A stretch of 64,000 nucleotides of DNA from Microbacterium sp. (GTDB lineage Bacteria; Actinomycetota; Actinomycetes; Actinomycetales; Microbacteriaceae): NCBI GenBank assembly GCA_019510305.1, contig JAEKKN010000024.1, positions 120,192-184,191 of the forward strand, read 5' to 3'. Below the pieces are notes generated by a model that searched no databases, was not told the origin of the DNA, and saw only the letters and a list, made by a program, of their open reading frames with translations. This document shows positions 55,938 through 64,000 of the stretch, piece by piece. Numbering within the stretch: the first letter of the stretch is position 1; every line of letters begins with the position of its first letter. Position numbers and translations under genes: made by a program.

Positions 55938-58268
55938 TCAGCCGACCGGCTCGGCGATGGTGGGGCCGAAGGCCGCGGGCAGTGTGGCCTGCGAGCGCTC
56001 GCGCAGCTCGGCGACCGACACCGTGAAGACGTCCTGCACCTCGAGCTGTGGCTCGACGTCGGTCACGCCGATGCGCATCACCGCGTAGCCCCGACCCTCG
56101 CAGAGTCCGCGGAACTTCACGTCGTCTTCGCGCGGCACCGTCACGATGACGCGGCCGGTCGACTCGGAGAACAGGGCGGATGCCGCATCCACACCGTCGC
56201 GCTCGATGATCTCGTTCAGCCAGACGCGGGCGCCGACGCCGAAGCGGGTGACGCCTTCGGCGAGCGCCTGTGCGAGACCGCCCTCGGAGAGGTCGTGCGC
56301 CGAGGAGATGAGCCACTCGTCGCGTGCCGCGGCGAGGAGGCCTGCGAGTCGCTTCTCGCCGGCGAGGTCGACCTTCGGCGGGCGTCCGCCGAGGTGCTGG
56401 TGCACGGTCTCGGCCCATGCCGAGCCCGAGAGCTCGGTCGAGGTGGTGCCGAGCAGGTAGATGTTCTGGCCCTCGTCCTGCCACCCCGAGGGGATGCGGC
56501 GCGAGACGTCGTCGATGATGCCGAGCACGCCGACGAGCGGGGTCGGGTGGATCGGCACGTCGCCGGTCTGGTTGTAGAACGAGACGTTGCCTCCGGTCAC
56601 CGGGGTGCCCAGCTCGTAGCATCCGTCTGCGAGGCCGTCGACCGTCTGGCCGAACTGCCACATGACCTCGGGGTTCTCGGGAGAGCCGAAGTTCAGGCAG
56701 TCGGTGATCGCGGTGGGAACGGCGCCCGTGACGGCGACGTTGCGGTACGCCTCGGCGAGAGCCAACTGTGCACCAGCGTACGGGTCGAGCTGGCAGTAGC
56801 GGCCGTTGGCGTCGGTCGAGATCGCGAAGCCGAGACCCGACTCCTCGTCGACGCGGATCATGCCCGCGTCGTCGGGGAAGGCGAGGGCGGTGTTGCCGAG
56901 CACGTAGTAGTCGTACTGGTTGGTGATCCAGCGGGTGTCGGCGAGGTTCGGCGATGCGACCAGGTCGAGGAACTGCGTCTTCAGCGTCTCGGGGTCGTTC
57001 GAGCGGGGCAGGTTCTCAGCAGCATCCGCCTGCAGCGCGTCGATCCACGTCGGGTACGCGACCGGGCGGTCGTAGACCGGACCGTCGACCGCGACGGTCG
57101 AGGGGTCGACGTCGACGATGCGCTCGCCCTGCCAGTCGATGATGAGGCGGCCGTCGCCGGTGACCTCGCCGAGCACGGAGGTCTCGACCTCCCACTTGTT
57201 CACGACCTCGAGGAAGGCGTCGAGCTTCTCGGGCGCGACGATCGCCATCATGCGCTCCTGCGACTCCGACATGAGGATCTCCTCAGCCGTGAGCGACGGG
57301 TCGCGCAGCAGAACGTTGTCGAGCGAGACCTTCATGCCGCTGTTGCCGTTGGCCGCGAGCTCGCTGGTCGCGCAGGAGATGCCGGCGGCGCCCAGGTCTT
57401 GAATGGCCTCGACCAGCTCGTCGCGGTACAGCTCGAGGCAGCACTCGATCAGCACCTTCTCGGCGAACGGGTCGCCGACCTGCACAGCGGGGCGCTTGGT
57501 GGGGCCGCCGTCGGCGAAGGTGTCGGATGCGAGGATGCTGGCGCCGCCGATGCCGTCGCCGCCGGTGCGGGCGCCGAACAGCACGACCTTGTTGCCGACG
57601 CCGGTGGCGTTGGCGAGCTTGAGGTCTTCGTGGCGCAGCACGCCGACCGCGAGCGCGTTGACGAGCGGGTTGGCCTGGTAGACGGAATCGAAGACCGTCT
57701 CGCCGCCGATGTTCGGCAGGCCGAGGCAGTTGCCGTAGAAGCTGATGCCGCTCGTGACGCCGTGCACGACGCGGGCGGTGTCGGGGTGGTCGATCGCTCC
57801 GAAGCGCAGGGCGTCCATGACCGCGACCGGGCGTGCGCCCATCGAGATGATGTCGCGGACGATGCCGCCGACGCCGGTCGCCGCACCCTGGAACGGCTCG
57901 ATGAACGAGGGGTGGTTGTGCGACTCGGCCTTGAAGGTCACGGCCCAGCCCTCGCCGACGTCGATGACGCCCGCGTTCTGGCCCATGCCCACCATCAGGC
58001 GTTCCTTCATCTCGTCGGAGACCTTCTGGCCGAAGCGGCGCAGGTAGTTCTTCGACGACTTGTACGAGCAGTGCTCCGACCACATCACGGAGTACATGGC
58101 CAGCTCACCCGAGGTGGGGCGGCGGCCGAGGATCTCGCGGATCTTCGCGTACTCGTCGTCCTTCAGGCCCAGCGCCGCGTAGGGCTGTTCCTTCTCGGGG
58201 GTCGCTTCTGCGTTGGCGACGGAGTCGGGAACGTGCTTGTGGGCGGTGGCTTCGGGGGCGTTGGTCAC
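55938..58268 (-). CDS. purL: phosphoribosylformylglycinamidine synthase subunit PurL
   Basis: 776 residues, small-type PurL that works with PurQ and PurS in the fourth step of purine synthesis. N-terminal [18 protein letters not shown], the ATP-binding [40 protein letters not shown], and two AIRS-type halves ([39 protein letters not shown]). GTG 58268 is chosen because GAGGAG lies at the right distance; GTG 58274 is too close to it. purQ and purS are not nearby. Confidence 0.96.
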   Translation of the reverse strand: MTNAPEATAHKHVPDSVANAEATPEKEQPYAALGLKDDEYAKIREILGRRPTSGELAMYSVMWSEHCSYKSSKNYLRRFGQKVSDEMKERLMVGMGQNAGVIDVGEGWAVTFKAESHNHPSFIEPFQGAATGVGGIVRDIISMGARPVAVMDALRFGAIDHPDTARVVHGVTSGISFYGNCLGLPNIGGETVFDSVYQANPLVNALAVGVLRHEDLKLANATGVGNKVVLFGARTGGDGIGGASILASDTFADGGPTKRPAVQVGDPFAEKVLIECCLELYRDELVEAIQDLGAAGISCATSELAANGNSGMKVSLDNVLLRDPSLTAEEILMSESQERMMAIVAPEKLDAFLEVVNKWEVETSVLGEVTGDGRLIIDWQGERIVDVDPSTVAVDGPVYDRPVAYPTWIDALQADAAENLPRSNDPETLKTQFLDLVASPNLADTRWITNQYDYYVLGNTALAFPDDAGMIRVDEESGLGFAISTDANGRYCQLDPYAGAQLALAEAYRNVAVTGAVPTAITDCLNFGSPENPEVMWQFGQTVDGLADGCYELGTPVTGGNVSFYNQTGDVPIHPTPLVGVLGIIDDVSRRIPSGWQDEGQNIYLLGTTSTELSGSAWAETVHQHLGGRPPKVDLAGEKRLAGLLAAARDEWLISSAHDLSEGGLAQALAEGVTRFGVGARVWLNEIIERDGVDAASALFSESTGRVIVTVPREDDVKFRGLCEGRGYAVMRIGVTDVEPQLEVQDVFTVSVAELRERSQATLPAAFGPTIAEPVG

Positions 58269-58361
58269 GCGCACTCCTCAAGAAGGGGGCCGGCGGGCGT
58301 TCCCATTCTACCGGGGCTGATCGTACGCTCGTGCGGGGTCGAAACCGGCGGGTGCGGCTGA

Positions 58362-58391
58362 CTGAGAAGAGGGGGCGCCCCCTCTTCTCAG
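58362..58391 (-). terminator. perfect 30-bp palindrome overlapping the hydrolase stop codon
   Basis: CTGAGAAGAGGGGGC (58362-58376) and its exact complement (58377-58391) form a stem with no loop spacer. The stop codon of the serine hydrolase (58388-58390) lies inside the right arm. Confidence 0.75.
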
Positions 58392-59536
58392 AGGGCATTC
58401 CGGAGAGCGTCGACGATCGCGGTGCCTCGATCGTCGCCCGCCTCCATCATGTTCGTGAGGAAGGCGAACCCGATCTTCGCTTCGGGCTCGGCGAAGGCGA
58501 CCTGCCCGCCCGCGCCGTCGTGACCGAATCCCTGGGGGGTGACGTAGCGCCGCGCCCCGGAGTCGAGCTGGAACCCCATCCCCCATGCGGGCCAGGGGCC
58601 GGGTGCGGTGAAGAACGGTTCGCCCGCGCTCTGGACCGAGGTCGCTTCCATGCGCACGTCCTCTCCGATCAGACGATGGCCGTTCGTCTGCGTCACCGTC
58701 GCCGACCAGACGGTCGCCAGCGCGCGAGCGGTGGCGATGCCGCCGGCGCCCGGAATGATCGCCCGATGCAGGGCGGGATCGTTGAAGCCGCTGCCCGGTC
58801 CCACGAGTGCGGCAGGCAGAGCCCCGCCCAAAGTCATGGCCTGCGCGGGCCAGTGGTTCTGCGGATCCTCGACGAGGCGCGCGGTCGCATCGGCCAGGGT
58901 CGCGCCGATCGACATCGTCGCCACCCGCTCTTCGACGGCGGGCGGGATGCCGATCCACGCGTCGACGCCCAGGGGACTTGAGATGGCACGATCGAAGAGG
59001 TCCCGCACCGAGAGCCCCGTAGCCCGCCTCAGAACCTCGCCGACCAGCCAGCCGTGCGTGATCGGATGATAGGCGTAGGCCGTGCCCGGTGCCCAGAAGG
59101 GTTCCGACTGCTCGACCTCGGCGACGACCTGCGCGAAGTCGAGCAGCTGTGCGCGGGAGAGCGGGCGACGGAGCGCCGGAACTCCCGCCCGATGCGCGAG
59201 CAGGTGCCGTACGCGCGTGCTCTCCTTGCCGTTGTGCGCGAACTCGGGCCAATGATCGACGACCAGGTCGTCGTAACCGATAGATCCCTGTTCGACGCAC
59301 TGCGCCACGAGGATCGCCATCAGTCCCTTCGTGCAGGAGAAGATGACGGAGGCCGTGTCCGCCTTCCACGCCGAGCCTGGGCCGGCTTCGCCTGCCCAGA
59401 CGTCGACGATCGTCTTCCCGTCGACGAGGACGGAGAGCGCCGCCCCCATGCCCTTCCGCCCGTCGAAAGCGCGCGCGAAGGCGTCGGCGACTCCTCCGAA
59501 GCCCGCCTCCACCGCTCCGTCGATCCTCGTGTTCAC
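58388..59536 (-). CDS. serine hydrolase, beta-lactamase class C/EstB family (copy 1)
   Basis: 382 residues, no signal peptide. Catalytic SxxK is SCTK (in VIFSCTKGLMAIL), Tyr-type motif Y-x-x near AYAYHPITHGWLVGEV, and HDGAGGQ replaces the KTG box, as in family VIII esterases. GTG 59536 overlaps the stop of the preceding glycosidase gene (GTGA); ATG 59569 is possible but has no ribosome site. Clearly paralogous to the gene at 60575. Substrate unknown; an acyl ester on a sugar would fit the operon (inference). Confidence 0.85.
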   Translation of the reverse strand: MNTRIDGAVEAGFGGVADAFARAFDGRKGMGAALSVLVDGKTIVDVWAGEAGPGSAWKADTASVIFSCTKGLMAILVAQCVEQGSIGYDDLVVDHWPEFAHNGKESTRVRHLLAHRAGVPALRRPLSRAQLLDFAQVVAEVEQSEPFWAPGTAYAYHPITHGWLVGEVLRRATGLSVRDLFDRAISSPLGVDAWIGIPPAVEERVATMSIGATLADATARLVEDPQNHWPAQAMTLGGALPAALVGPGSGFNDPALHRAIIPGAGGIATARALATVWSATVTQTNGHRLIGEDVRMEATSVQSAGEPFFTAPGPWPAWGMGFQLDSGARRYVTPQGFGHDGAGGQVAFAEPEAKIGFAFLTNMMEAGDDRGTAIVDALRNAL

Positions 59537-60507
59537 TGCGCCACCGTCCCATTCGCGATCGATGGCCATCCGTCAGGGTCCGGGACCAGGGCGATCGGGT
59601 CCGAGATCCGCCCTCCGAACTCCTCGGTGCTGCTGCCGTTCATGAAGCCGATCAACGACAGTCGGCCCTCGCGGTCCCGCACCGCACGCGCCGCATACAG
59701 CGACTCGTCGTGCAGGAGCCGCGCGTGCTCGATCGCGCACCACCCGGTCTTCGGGTCGCGAGGCGCGACCCACACTCCTCCGGCGCGATCACTCATGCGA
59801 TCACCGGCGAGATGTGTGCGATCGCATGAGAACAGTACGAAGTGCCCGCCTTCGAACTCGAGGGCCTGCAGCACCTCCAGGTGCGCGAATCCCGCGCCCG
59901 GTGCGCTCAGCGGTTCGCCGATCGTCCAGGAGCTCAGATCGCGCGAGGTCGCATGGCCCACGACGCCGAGGTCACGGGGGTCGGCGGACTCCTCGGTGCG
60001 TTTCGCTCTCGACGTGATCAGCATGTGCCAGAGATCCCCGTCGAAGAAGACCCACGGGTCTCTCCAGGCTTCCTCCGGCCACGTGCCGTCGGCCAGCGTC
60101 TCGTACCAGCGCGGATCCGCGCGCAGAACAGGCGATGGCGCCTTCGACCAGGAATGAAGGTCGGTCGAATCGGCGGCGCCGATGCTCTCGACGTTCGTGT
60201 GAGCATCCGGTGCGAGGAACACCGACCCCGTATAGAACATCCGCCAGCCGGCGGTCTGCGGCACCACGCATCCGGTCCACGTCGCCGTCGCATCGAACTC
60301 CCCGGGCGCTCCCGGCTCGAGAACCGTGCCGTGCGCGGTCCACTCGCGCAGATCCGTCGACGTCGCGTGCCCGATCACGGCGTTGCGGTGTCGCAGGGCG
60401 GGATCGCCCAGTGCTCGTGGTGCGTTGAGGTAGAAGAGATGGAAGAGGTCGCCGTCATCGGCGATCCAGCAGTCCCAGACCCAGCGGTCGGGAATCTCGA
60501 ATGGCAT
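59533..60507 (-). CDS. glycoside hydrolase, GH43/GH32-like five-bladed propeller
   Basis: 324 residues, no signal peptide, so intracellular. WVWDCWIADDGDLFHLFYLN contains the first catalytic Asp; TSTDLREW, ATWTGCVV, AWRDPWVFFDGDLWHMLITS (RDP motif) and LEVLQALEFEGGHFVLFSCD (Glu) match furanosidase/fructosidase-type clans. ATG 60507 follows AAAGGG. It lies between two serine hydrolase genes and downstream of a sugar importer, suggesting hydrolysis of an imported oligosaccharide. Specificity is not readable. Confidence 0.8.
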   Translation of the reverse strand: MPFEIPDRWVWDCWIADDGDLFHLFYLNAPRALGDPALRHRNAVIGHATSTDLREWTAHGTVLEPGAPGEFDATATWTGCVVPQTAGWRMFYTGSVFLAPDAHTNVESIGAADSTDLHSWSKAPSPVLRADPRWYETLADGTWPEEAWRDPWVFFDGDLWHMLITSRAKRTEESADPRDLGVVGHATSRDLSSWTIGEPLSAPGAGFAHLEVLQALEFEGGHFVLFSCDRTHLAGDRMSDRAGGVWVAPRDPKTGWCAIEHARLLHDESLYAARAVRDREGRLSLIGFMNGSSTEEFGGRISDPIALVPDPDGWPSIANGTVAQ

Positions 60508-60574
60508 GGCTGCCCTTTCGCATGGTGGCGGAGCGCCGCGCTCGTGCGCGACGCCGTGCGGCCGGCCGAACAGC

Positions 60575-61741
60575 TCAGCTGCGGTGGAGGACGTCTCCCA
60601 GAGCCCGGACGATCGCGTCTCCACGGTCATCCGAATGAAGCTCCATGAGGTTGGTCACGTAGGCGAACCCCACTCGGTGGCGGCGGTCGGCGAAGGTGAC
60701 CTGGCCGCCGGCTCCGTCGTGCCCGAACGACTCGGGGCTGAGGAACGGCCGGCGCTCCGACGGGATCATGAAGCCCGTGCCCCACCGCGGGTACGGGCCG
60801 GGAAGCCACCACACCGGCTCGCCCTCGCTCTGCACACGGGTCATCTCGGTGACCACGTCCTCTCCGAGCAAGCGATGCCCGTCGGTACGGGTCACGGTCG
60901 ACGACCAGATGGTCGCCAGCGCATGTGCGGTTCCGATTCCGCCCGCGCCCGGGATCTCCGCCTCGTGGACCTTCGGGTCGTCGAAACCTGCGCCGGGGAC
61001 GACGAGTTCTGCGGGGAAAGCGGCGCCGAGCGTCATGGTCCGCCCCATCCACCGCGCCTGCTCCGGGTCGAGTTCCGGCATGCCGCCCGGTGGGGGCGCA
61101 TCCATGCTCCCGCCTCGCGTGAGGCGGGCGACGGCCGGCTCCCGATCCGCAGGGATGCCGATCCACGCGTCGGCCGACAGCGGTTCCGCGATCTCCTCAC
61201 GGAAGAATCGGCCGACGGGGGTGCCCGTGATGCGGCGGACGATCTCGCCGACGAGCCAGCCGTAGGTGAGCGCGTGGTAGCCGTACTGTGTGCCCGGCTC
61301 CCACAGCGGCTCCTCCGCCGCGAGCCGCTCGGTCATCGGGGTCCAATCGAGCGCGGTGGCGAGATCGACGTCCGCACGGAGGGCGGCGAGGCCGGCACGG
61401 TGCGACATGACCTGCCTCACCGTGATCGACTCTTTGCCCGCGGCTGCGAACTCCGGCCAGTATCGGCTGACGGGTGCGTCGAGGTCGAGCGCACCCGCCT
61501 CCACGAGGCGTGCGGCGAGGATCGCGACCAGGCCCTTGGTGCCGCTGAAGATCACGGCGGGCGTCGTCTGCTGCCAGGGACGCTCCGGGCTCGACGAGGC
61601 GTGCCCGTGCCAGACGTCCACCACGGTCTCGCCCTCGATGCGGATGCTGAGGGCGGATCCCCCGGTCTCACCGGCGGTGGCGGCGAACGCCTCGACGACG
61701 TGTTCGAATTCGGGCGCAGCGGCGCCCTGGATGTCGTTCAT
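60575..61741 (-). CDS. serine hydrolase, beta-lactamase class C/EstB family (copy 2)
   Basis: 388 residues. SxxK is SGTK (VIFSGTKGLVAIL); QYGYHALTYGWLVGEIVRR carries the Tyr motif and FGHDGAGGQVTFAD the third box. It is colinear with the gene at 58388 over its whole length (shared KESITVRQVMSHRAGL-like block and IPGAGGI-TA-ALAT-WS), so a duplication is evident. Its ATG lies seven bases before the stop of the permease gene in transcript order (7-base gap), so it is cotranscribed with the importer. Confidence 0.86.
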   Translation of the reverse strand: MNDIQGAAAPEFEHVVEAFAATAGETGGSALSIRIEGETVVDVWHGHASSSPERPWQQTTPAVIFSGTKGLVAILAARLVEAGALDLDAPVSRYWPEFAAAGKESITVRQVMSHRAGLAALRADVDLATALDWTPMTERLAAEEPLWEPGTQYGYHALTYGWLVGEIVRRITGTPVGRFFREEIAEPLSADAWIGIPADREPAVARLTRGGSMDAPPPGGMPELDPEQARWMGRTMTLGAAFPAELVVPGAGFDDPKVHEAEIPGAGGIGTAHALATIWSSTVTRTDGHRLLGEDVVTEMTRVQSEGEPVWWLPGPYPRWGTGFMIPSERRPFLSPESFGHDGAGGQVTFADRRHRVGFAYVTNLMELHSDDRGDAIVRALGDVLHRS

Positions 61742-61748
61742 GCGGTAC

Positions 61749-62603
61749 TCAGCCTTTGATTGCGGAACTGGCGATGCTGGCGACGAACCAGCGCTGGAAG
61801 ATCAGGAAGACGATGAGCACCGGGAGGATGAAGATCACTCCGAACGCCAGCACGCTCCCCCATTCGGGAGGTTGTGCAGCCTGGAACACGCTCAGCTCGA
61901 GCGGGAGCGGCCGCACCGACGTGTCGGTGACCATGAGCACCGGCCACAGATACGAACCCCATTGGGCGAGGAACGTGAGGATCGCGACCGTTGCGAACGC
62001 GGGCTTGCTCATCGGCACCACGATCGTGAAGAAGGTGCGGAAGGGGCCGGCGCCGTCGAGTCGAGCGGCCTCTTCGATCTCGCCCGGGATGCCGAGGAAG
62101 AACGTGTAGAAGAGGAAGATCGAGAACGCGCTCGCGACGAACGGGATGGCCTGGATGAGGATCGTGTTCCGGCTTCCGCTGAGCATGTAGTACAGCGGGA
62201 GGGCGACGGCCTCGAACGGGATGATGGTCAGAACCGTGACGAGCAGGAGCACGAAGGAGCGGCCCTTCCAGCGCATCCTCGCGAGGGCGTACCCGGCGAG
62301 CGAGTTGACCACGAGGCCGCCGACCAGGACGAGTGCCGTGACCACCACCGAGACGGCGATGAACTGCCACAGGTATCCGGTGGTCGAGTTGGAGAACCGG
62401 CGGAAGACGTCGATGTAGTTCTCCAGCGAGAACTCGGTGGGGAAGAACCCGCGCACTCCCGTCAGGACCTGATCACCGGGGCGGAAGCTGCCGACGACGA
62501 GGTAGTAGATCGGGGCGAAGAACACGAGGGCGAAGAACGCCAGCAGCGCGTACTCGACGATGCGGGTCGCGATGCTGCCGGAGCGACTGCGGACGATGCT
62601 CAT
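61749..62603 (-). CDS. carbohydrate ABC transporter permease, MalG type
   Basis: 284 residues with six membrane segments starting EYALLAFFALVFFAPIYYLV and the EAA loop EEAARLDGAGPFRTFF. ATG 62603 overlaps the stop of the MalF-type gene. Second permease of the right-edge importer; no ATPase gene is present, as with the left-edge importer. Confidence 0.93.
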   Translation of the reverse strand: MSIVRSRSGSIATRIVEYALLAFFALVFFAPIYYLVVGSFRPGDQVLTGVRGFFPTEFSLENYIDVFRRFSNSTTGYLWQFIAVSVVVTALVLVGGLVVNSLAGYALARMRWKGRSFVLLLVTVLTIIPFEAVALPLYYMLSGSRNTILIQAIPFVASAFSIFLFYTFFLGIPGEIEEAARLDGAGPFRTFFTIVVPMSKPAFATVAILTFLAQWGSYLWPVLMVTDTSVRPLPLELSVFQAAQPPEWGSVLAFGVIFILPVLIVFLIFQRWFVASIASSAIKG

Positions 62604-63562
62604 TCGACACCGCCTTCCTGGCGGATGAGCCGCCTCTGGATCAGTGCGATGACGGCGACGATGATGAGGAAGACCACGGCCATCGCAGCGCCCTGGCCGA
62701 TGTTGTTCTGGTCGTATCCGGTGGTGATCACCTGATACATCACGGTCTGGGTCGCCTCGATGTTGATGGATGCGCTCTTGTCGAGCAGATACACCTGGTC
62801 GAACAGCCGGAACGCGAAGATCGTCGTGAGAAGCGTGACGAAGATCAGGGTGTTCCGCACGCCGGGCACGGTCACGTGGACGAACTGGCTCCATCGGCCC
62901 GCGCGGTCGATCGAGGCCGCTTCGTAGAGCTCGGGCGGAACGCTCTGCAGCGCGCCCAGCAGGATGATCATCTGGAAGCTCACGCTCTGCCAGATCGACA
63001 TCACGATGATCGCGCCCAGCGCGGTCGACGGATCGCCGAGCCAGTCGTGCGGTCCGATCGCGCCACCGCTCACGGCGCCGAGGAAGCCGTTGAGCAGACC
63101 GTTCTCGTCGCGAGCGAAGATGAGGCGCCAGATCACGGCGACGAGGGCGAGCGGGAACACCAGCGGCATGAAGAACAGCGTGCGGAAGACCGTCATGCCT
63201 CGGAGCTTGCGATTGATGAGGATAGCGAGGCCGAGGGCGAGCGCGGTCTGCAGCGGAACCACGACGAGCGCGAATGCGAAGTTGTTCCCGAGTGAGCGGA
63301 GGAAGGTGGCGCTGATGTCCGGATCGAAGAACAGCCGTGCATACTGTTCGATCCCGACGAACCGAGGGGGCCGAGGGTTTCCGAGCTGGATGCGGAAGAA
63401 CGACATCACGACGGCCCCCAGGAAGGGGATCGCCAAGAAGGCGGTGAGCAGGATCAGCCCGGGGGCGGCCATCAGGGGGCCGGCGGCGCTGGCCGATCGC
63501 CGGCCGCCGCGGGGACGGGATCGGGACCCGCCGCTGCGCGATCGGGTGGTGGGGAACGTCAT
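62600..63562 (-). CDS. carbohydrate ABC transporter permease, MalF type
   Basis: 320 residues. A basic Ser/Arg-rich cytoplasmic N-terminus (SRSGGSRSRPRGGRRSAS) precedes six membrane segments; EAA loop YEAASIDRAGRWSQFVHVTV. ATG 63562 follows GAGGA at six bases. The binding-protein gene ends 64 bases upstream. Confidence 0.93.
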   Translation of the reverse strand: MTFPTTRSRSGGSRSRPRGGRRSASAAGPLMAAPGLILLTAFLAIPFLGAVVMSFFRIQLGNPRPPRFVGIEQYARLFFDPDISATFLRSLGNNFAFALVVVPLQTALALGLAILINRKLRGMTVFRTLFFMPLVFPLALVAVIWRLIFARDENGLLNGFLGAVSGGAIGPHDWLGDPSTALGAIIVMSIWQSVSFQMIILLGALQSVPPELYEAASIDRAGRWSQFVHVTVPGVRNTLIFVTLLTTIFAFRLFDQVYLLDKSASINIEATQTVMYQVITTGYDQNNIGQGAAMAVVFLIIVAVIALIQRRLIRQEGGVE

Positions 63563-63626
63563 GTCTGTCCTCAGATGGGGTGCGCTGGGCGATGCATCTT
63601 CCGCCCAGCGCACCGGTGCCGACGGG

Positions 63627-64000
63627 TTACTTGTAGTCGTCGTTGTCGACGAAGTCGCGGTCGATGGCGCGTGCCGCCGCGCTCAGGGACTCCGCAGCGT
63701 CGGCGCCTCCCCAGACGGCGCTGAGCGCTTTGCCGAACTCTGCGGTCACCACGGGGTAGCCGGCGGTGATGGGCCTCGAGACGGCGACGCAGTCGACCTT
63801 CAGAGTGTCTTCGGTCGGGCAGGCCGAGTTCAGCTGCGCGGAGAGGTAGGCCAGCGGCTTGCCGTCGCCGTAGAGGGCGGATGCGGTGAGCGCCGTCGTC
63901 GTCGCCGGCGGCGCCCCGTTGGCGGACGTGTACTCGTTCACGACCTCGTCGCTCATCAGGTAGTCGAGCAGCGCGCCGGCCGCGGTGGCGTTCTTGGTGG
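63627..64000 (-). CDS. sugar ABC transporter substrate-binding protein (partial, N-terminus outside window)
   Basis: The last ~123 residues of an SBP family 1 protein; the frame is open to base 64000. Typical C-terminal features: GALLDYLMSDEVVNEYTSAN, GAPPATTTAL, a Cys pair (CPTEDTLKVDC) likely forming a disulfide, and AEFGKALSAVWGGADAAESL. First gene of the importer-hydrolase operon. Confidence 0.88.
   Translation of the reverse strand, partial: TKNATAAGALLDYLMSDEVVNEYTSANGAPPATTTALTASALYGDGKPLAYLSAQLNSACPTEDTLKVDCVAVSRPITAGYPVVTAEFGKALSAVWGGADAAESLSAAARAIDRDFVDNDDYK

Noticed and set aside
55758-58361. Plus-strand open frame of about 867 codons opposite purL
   Set aside because: Antisense shadow of a conserved gene; the product has no family features and is dominated by Val/Asp/Arg repeats.
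1-64000. Prophage, integrative element or transposon
   Set aside because: No integrase, transposase, phage structural gene or tRNA with a flanking repeat was found; gene style is uniform apart from short repeats.

Overview
The window is high-GC, densely packed actinobacterial chromosome. Codon choice, many GTG starts, ATGA/GTGA stop-start overlaps, ABC sugar importers without their own ATPase, and short interspersed palindromes all fit Microbacteriaceae, most likely a Microbacterium species (inference from gene content and sequence style; no marker gene such as rRNA is present). I see no rRNA, tRNA, phage, transposase or CRISPR array. Both edges cut a sugar ABC transporter operon.

Layout. 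1-3069 (-): sugar ABC importer (binding lipoprotein and two permeases). 3426-7855 (+), divergent from it: SIS isomerase/deaminase, ROK kinase, PfkB-type sugar-phosphate kinase, class II aldolase and DeoR regulator, which together look like an amino-sugar/tagatose-phosphate type catabolic operon. 8084-13439 (-): a four-gene cassette of ECF sigma factor, small two-part protein, cytoplasmic subtilase with hexapeptide repeats, and a TPR-CHAT (caspase-like) protease; this is the strongest candidate for a poorly described system. 13600-16842: small SCO4848-like membrane protein, MerR regulator, YtrA-type GntR/ABC exporter operon. 16983-20680: KDPG-type aldolase and KDG-type kinase, divergent from a D-amino-acid deaminase-like PLP enzyme and an IclR regulator. 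20695-26883: rRNA methyltransferase-like protein, glycine-betaine/proline (ProVWX-type) importer, lipase maturation factor-like membrane protein. 27101-29379 (-): PadR regulator, DUF1048 protein and DrrAB-type ABC exporter. 29545-34786: NarL-type two-component system divergent from a MacB/FtsX-type ABC transporter. 34892-41852: DUF305 protein under a CsoR-like box, cytidylyltransferase, SGNH hydrolase, Cml-type efflux pump, CorA, MepB-like protein, HxlR regulator with a divergent MFS pump. 41894-47064: a conserved hypothetical protein, a mannonate-dehydratase-type enzyme, FadR-type GntR, MFS transporter, TetR. 47282-52736: AbiEi-like protein, a 19-bp minisatellite, 6-phosphogluconate dehydrogenase, and an OmpR-type two-component system with a PepSY-like target. 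52770-58268: DksA-type zinc-finger protein, secreted phytase-like/GDPD fusion, 45-residue membrane protein, PurL. 58388-64000 (-): a sugar ABC importer in an apparent operon with a GH43/GH32-like enzyme flanked by two paralogous serine hydrolases.

The regulatory DNA is unusually readable. A textbook 19-bp-spacer MerR promoter ends almost at the start codon. A nested palindrome sits between the IclR-linked divergent genes. PadR, FadR/GntR, YtrA/GntR, HxlR and CsoR-like dyads sit in front of their expected genes. TTCAG direct repeats occur before both the response regulator gene and its downstream PepSY-like gene. At least five families of short inverted repeats occur between genes, and two of these families are also inside reading frames.
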